From Cardinalis cardinalis (lineage: Eukaryota; Chordata; Aves; Passeriformes; Cardinalidae): a stretch of DNA of 64,000 nt. Below the pieces are notes generated by a model. It saw nothing but the letters and a program-made list of their open reading frames with translations, did not search any database and was not told the DNA's origin. Shown here piece after piece: positions 58,761-64,000 of the stretch (its first letter is position 1; each line of letters starts with the position of its first letter). The position numbers and the translations under genes were made by a program. Where the stretch lies: NCBI GenBank assembly GCA_014549065.1, contig JACDOX010000134.1, forward strand, positions 180,972-244,971. The letters run 5' to 3'.

Positions 58761-61627
58761 TTATNATGCTGTATAATTTCCAAGCAGCTTGAAGAAGCAA
58801 CATCAGCAAGTAACAAAAGTGAAAGGAAATATTTACCAGGTGAAGATGGAATTGTCAACACAATGTTCTTCCACGTCCAAAGAATCCCCTTTCCATGCTC
58901 TGCAGGGCTTGACAATTTCCACATCAGCTGCAGAAAGTTTCTCTCTATATGAAAATGTCAGCAAATCTAAAATGTATGCAGAATTAGAAACCAGGTTGAT
59001 GAAAATTGAAAATGTGCTTGGGTGTGGCGACAACTTCCAAATCCANTCTGTACTCGTAAATTTTATATTGCTATTTTTAAAGGTTGTTTATGCTAACACA
59101 TTTTTTTTAATTGGAACTTGACCAGATTGTGCATATTTTATGATGCCGTCACTTTCCAGAATATCATTCATAGTTTCTTTTTTTTCTAACATTTACAAAA
59201 TTTAATGACTTTCCTCCTATAAAAGACATAGGCATCTGCATTTTTTTGAAATACAATCAGTTTAAGCTGTTTAAAAACAGGAGGGGGGAACATCCTGCTT
59301 GATAGTTTACCAATAAAAATGAGGAAAGATATAAAAAACAACAACAGGAACAGACACCCCCTACTTCTAGCCTGAGANTTCTACAAAACAGAATGCAGTG
59401 TTTTTCTGCTTGGAATGAAAATGCAGATACAAGAATAACAGGATAGAATGGGCTAAAAGTTTTTCAGTGAAATTGTACTTATTTAAAAAATTATATTTCA
59501 TTGATCCCTGTTGTTCAAAAACTCTTGGGGTGAAGGGAACATTATACAATTGTGAGAGAAATTAAAAATTCCTGGAGGACCAGGATCTCAGGATTTTCAG
59601 AACTCTGCTNTTTCAACTGCGAGGTAAATATTACTGTAGTTTTCTTCCAGCAATTAGAGCATACTTTTACTCACTCATTGGGCTGATATTATACTGAATT
59701 GGTTTGGCTGACCTAGATTTTTCTTAATTAATTTATTTATTTGCATAGGGTTGAATATGAAGACTAATCCTTCAGCTCAACTTTAATCCATCCTGTGTGA
59801 CCTCCCTAAGGAGACAAGAAATCACATGATCCAGCACTCTNAGCACCAATTTGGTATAAATACCTTCTCTGCAACCTTGAGTGGATAGCCCAGATGATTC
59901 TATCAGTCATCTGTGAAATGGAGGTACTGCATTTCTACACCANATGTGGAAATTTAGCCTAATTAACAGGCTAAAAAATACTCAATTTATTACTTATTGT
60001 AAATTCCTTTTAAAATCCCAATTGCACCCACATTCAAAAACAGTCACTGAAAAAGCATGAGACCTTGCCTTGTTTTACTCCTTCAAAAGCATCAGAAAAT
60101 TTCTTTAGTACAGCATCAGCTACTGATACTGTATTAGACTTAAAACTTTTCAGTAAATTATTTTCTCTGCCTTCATTTAAATGAGAATCTGACTTATCAA
60201 TTTTTCTTGTGTATTTTTACTACTTCTGAAGCTTAGATCAATGTGTCTTTCTTTTCAAACAGCTGTCCCTTTACACAATTGACCTTCCTACAAAGACTTT
60301 CTTTGTTCAGATGAATTTCTTATATTTTTCTTCTTCTTTTCTTCATCTTTTTTTAAATGAACCTAAAGGTAATTGTGTTCCTCACTGTAAGCTGAATTAT
60401 AATAGCCACTTTTGAGAATAGTGCTTTGTACAATGGAGACCACTTGATGATGATCTGATATAAAAATAAACCTAGGAGAATAGATTGACTGAGGAACAGT
60501 GTCCCAGAATATGCAGTATAACACTTGTGAGAGAAATAGGATAGTGATAATACCAAAGACAGAAGAATTCTTTTGACCTGCTGAAGTTCTACAGTGCTAC
60601 ACTATAACACAGATAACCTTATAATTGTCCAGCTTTTAGTAGTACAAGGGGTCCCAAAACTGTAAGAGGTAGAGAGAAAGAGGGAGACAACCTTACTAAG
60701 AAGATCTGCAGTGCAGAATGCAAACCAGAATTTTTTTCACCCCAAACTGGAGATATATTGTCTATGATCTTGCCTTTTGTCCCTGTTTAGGAGATGTTCA
60801 GAGCTTGTGCATCTTCAATGTGCAGACTGATTTTGTTTGTTTGCTGCATTCCAGCAGGAAATTATTCCTATACTTNTTTTCCTATTTCACTCCCAGGTAT
60901 TAAAGAAGACTATAATTTTTAACTTATGGAAGCATTCAGAAAAACAGTGGCATTTTAGAAACACTAGTCACAGGGTTCTTCTTTGCTTTGCTGTTTCTTA
61001 ATAGTTAGTGATCTTATCCACATATCTTCCCTTGAAAAAAACCAGAAACTTCTCAAATAGATACTCTCCTCAACTGCATGGTGCAAATATGACCCAGCAG
61101 AAGAGAGCTGGAGAGCTCCTTCCAGAATCCTTCACACTAACCATTGCTGTCATTAGGGGTACAAAGTGGCTGCAATCTTTAACATTATGATGCTGAGGCT
61201 GTGGCTAGGTCATTGATATAGACAAGGCAGGCACAGTGCCCCTGTCAAGCAGGGGGAGGCAGAAGGGAAGTTACAGTCACTGTGAATCTGCCTTTGGACA
61301 TAAATAAGGAGCAGGATCATAAGGATAATCATTCTGTGTTCTGTTTGCTGTTGGTGTTTCCTGTGTCCTTTCAGTTGTTGGGCAAAATACTGGGAACTCN
61401 ATACATTCATCCCTTCCCCACTCTTTTGGCTTTTCTATCAGAGTATTTCAAAACTACTCTTATAGTTTGAAGAGTTTTCTGCTGTTGGTCACAANTTAAT
61501 CATAAAGAATATTCCCCTTACATATAGGCATGGTGATAAGAAGAACGAGAGTAGTTTGTAGGATCTTTCAGGTACCATTGGAAATTAATTTCCTCAAAGA
61601 GAGATTTAAAGACAGACCTTTAAATAT

Positions 61628-61716
61628 TTGGTTGGTTTTGGGTTTTCGTTTGTTTGGGTTTTTTCTTTGTTAGGTTTTTGTTTGTTTTNTTTGATTGTTT
61701 GTTTTTTTAGTTGCAG
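61628..61716. repeat. T/G-rich low-complexity block
   Basis: TTTGGTTGG, GGGTTTTCG, TTTGTTTGGG and TTTTTTGATTG words. The plus strand is nearly free of C and A. Confidence 0.82.
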
Positions 61717-62669
61717 TAGAAAATNATTTCTTACCACACCTGAGAGTCTTGGCCTGGGAGGTTTTGAGCTTGTTAACACCACACAACCCTTGTAAGCCCA
61801 CTGGACTCCCAAGAGGTAACCCTTCAGTATCATTGCTGGCTGAAAAGANCAAGACTCCCAGGGCATAAGACACCTTTTTGCTTGGCACACGCACATTTGT
61901 GGGATCCCTGTCCACAGGTAATAAGGCAGATTGAAAAGTGGGCCATGGTCATAGGAAGTATGCCTCAGACTCCTTTCTGAGAGCAATGTCTCAAAGTTCA
62001 GACAGTTGTTCTGTGTTTAAGCAGAGCTTCATGTTATTAGATGTCAGACTCTTGAACATGTTCTNAGCTCTGTGCATGACTTGCAAAGGCAGCTGGAAGA
62101 AGGCATCAGAAAGTAGAAGAAAAGTCTACATCCATAATAGAAGAGTGTCCTTAAGTCATGTGTCCTTGGAAATGTAACTTCTCTGTTCTTCTGTGAGAAT
62201 TTATATGTTCCCAGGCATTGCACCACATCCCCTCTGCAGAGGGTATAATGGCAATAGAATCAGCCTTTTATATTCTCAAAGAAAGGTCAACATACGCTTT
62301 TATAAACCTTGAAAACATCCTTTTTGCACTTTCTAATAATCAAATGTGTTGAAAGAACAAATTAATTCAACGTAAACATTTCNTGTTCAGCAGTGTATAG
62401 TCATGCAGGACAGTGCATAATGAAAAGCTCCAAAATAAAGAATGGACAAAAGTACATCCCTATTAAAAGCATAGATTTATTGACCTATCGATGTGTTTAA
62501 AAGGTCTCTGCTCTGAAACTAGGCTATATGTAAATAAGAACAATTGAAAGCAAAGGACAAATTCACAGGAAGAATTGAAACTATATGAATCACTCAGGCT
62601 TTCTGTAGCTGTACTTACAAATTATTTTTAACCTGTGCTTGTCTCTGATCCTGAATTCTTTGGTAGGAT

Positions 62670-62688
62670 TAAAAAAAAAAAAAAAAAA
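62670..62688. repeat. Poly-A run
   Basis: About eighteen consecutive A. No element is recognised upstream. Confidence 0.85.
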
Positions 62689-63587
62689 GCCTGTTTCTAT
62701 TCTACAAAGGCAATTCTTACCTAAATTAAAAGCAGTGTGTCTTGACACTGCTGACTGGCTTATTTTTAAACCATAAACATTTTAAGGGACAGGAATATAA
62801 GAATTTATGGCAGCCATTTTTTAAACACTAGGAATAAGAAAAAATGCAACATGAATATTTAAAGTGAATATTGAATAGAACTATACTCATTCCTTTAAAA
62901 AAATCACAATCAAATCAAACTAAACAAACATAGACAAACAAAACAAAAACATCATAGTTCTCTTATTTTTAAACTCTCTTTATTCATTCATTCATGTTCA
63001 TAAATTTTCTTTTTCTTACAAAGTAGACAGTATATTTTACACTCAACCCTGTAAACATAAAAATAATTCTTCAAGTGTATTGCTATGATTTCTATCCCTA
63101 TTCAGAAAATAATATTGAAGAAAATATCTTTATATATACATGTTAAATGTACATCCTGTTTATAACTGACACCAACTGTTATATAGACATCATTGCCTCA
63201 AGATAACTTGGGAAACAAAACTTTGGGAAAATCTTAGGATGCTGACAAATTTTCTCTGGGAAATCTNTCGGTGTTTAGGCTCTGCCTGCTTGGAAGTTCA
63301 CCTTGTACCTACTAAGCAACCACAGCACCCTAAANGATTCAGAACAAGAAAAATATATCTCTTCCCTGAGATGTTCCAGAGTGGAAGAGTTTCTTCTAAT
63401 TTGAATGAAGATGNTGGCCTTCCAATGGTGCAGCTGATCCCTAATCACACCCAGTCTTTTGCCAGTGTTCCCATAGGTCTGGGAGAAGGGAAGACATCCA
63501 GGGTGGCAGATGGCAAGAGGTAGTAACATCTGAAACAAAAGACTTGCATATCTCACCTTATGGAGATTTCAGATATTGTGCATATTA

Positions 63588-63623
63588 AAAAAAAAAAAAA
63601 TAAAAACAAAAAAACAAAAACAT
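63588..63623. repeat. A-rich run with AAAAAC units
   Basis: Fourteen A, T, then AAAAAC-type units for about 35 bases. Confidence 0.82.
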
Positions 63624-64000
63624 AAAATTAAATTCAGTGGGGCAGAAAGGTAGTGGAAGTAGAGGTTCCTCAATAGATTTCACACACATACCCTTTATTT
63701 TGTTACCAAATCTTCCCCTGAAACTGATGGAAGCTTAGACAGCTAAATATATCTCCAAATCTGACACATAGAGTAAGATGCTTCAGTGCATAAAACAGTG
63801 GGATTAGGAAGAAATAGAAATGCACACATCATTAAGGACTCACTGATGTTAGTGAAAAGATAGAAAGTTTTGAACTGTCCCACTGAAGATGAGCAATGTC
63901 TTCGTTGTCCTGAACCTGTTCTTTGGGAAAAGACTGATAGTTTGGGAAACCCAACTTGAAGGTAACATATTTGGGGAGTACCAATTTATCCTGGTATTTC

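Larger units (their letters stand above)
58761..64000. other. Unique AT-rich sequence
   Basis: No gene is recognised to the end of the window. Frames at 58789-59121, 61606-61986 and 63239-63556 are anonymous. Simple repeats at 61628-61716, 62670-62688 and 63588-63623 are listed separately. Confidence 0.5.

Noticed and set aside
61606..61986. 126-codon minus-strand frame
   Set aside because: Its C-terminal third is the complement of a T/G-rich block, and the rest has no recognisable motif and contains ambiguous codons.
1..64000. CRISPR array, operon, prophage or other bacterial system
   Set aside because: There are no regularly spaced direct repeats with unique spacers and no dense genes. 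The transposon content is that of a vertebrate nuclear genome.

Overview
The window looks like non-coding nuclear DNA from a bird, most likely a passerine. The main evidence is several CR1 LINE fragments, solo LTRs with avian-type termini, very old MIR/L2- and CR1-like relics, and an AT-rich, repeat-poor background. I find no intact protein-coding gene, no convincing spliced exon, and no rRNA, tRNA, CRISPR or prokaryotic feature. Open frames longer than 60 codons are chance frames, runs through N, or decayed transposon coding sequence.

Layout: 1-1.0 kb is AT-rich unique sequence. A plus-strand CR1 (1.0-2.1 kb) is interrupted by a 495-base assembly gap. 2.1-21.1 kb is mostly unique, with old CR1 relics near 8.3 and 11.2 kb, a 33-bp tandem duplication at 15.4 kb, a block that reads like conserved non-coding DNA near 18.2 kb, and a 220-bp TTCC-rich tract at 18.8-19.0 kb. 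A 1,783-bp GC-rich solo LTR with a perfect 5-bp target duplication fills 21.1-22.9 kb. 22.9-28.6 kb is unique, with two MIR/L2-like relics. 28.6-28.9 kb is a CR1 3' end. 29.75-30.17 kb on the minus strand carries a frameshifted protein relic that I read as part of a hAT-superfamily transposase-like protein. 33.6-35.6 kb is a minus-strand CR1 reverse-transcriptase region, split by a 625-bp solo LTR with a 6-bp target duplication and carrying an internal segment copied in inverted orientation. 35.6-45.9 kb is unique. 45.9-46.6 kb is a minus-strand CR1 3' region. A second gap (47.17-47.38 kb) abuts a TTCC microsatellite. 52.2-52.5 kb is an old LINE reverse-transcriptase relic. 53.9-54.4 kb is a probable further LTR. 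58.56-58.76 kb is a CR1 3' end. The remainder to 64 kb is unique.

No set of genes works together here. The interest lies in the transposon history (nested insertion, intra-element inversion, decayed hAT-like coding domain) and in a few non-repetitive blocks that may be cis-regulatory. The family assignments come from recognising characteristic sequence, not from database searches. Single n characters are scattered throughout and are treated as ambiguous calls.
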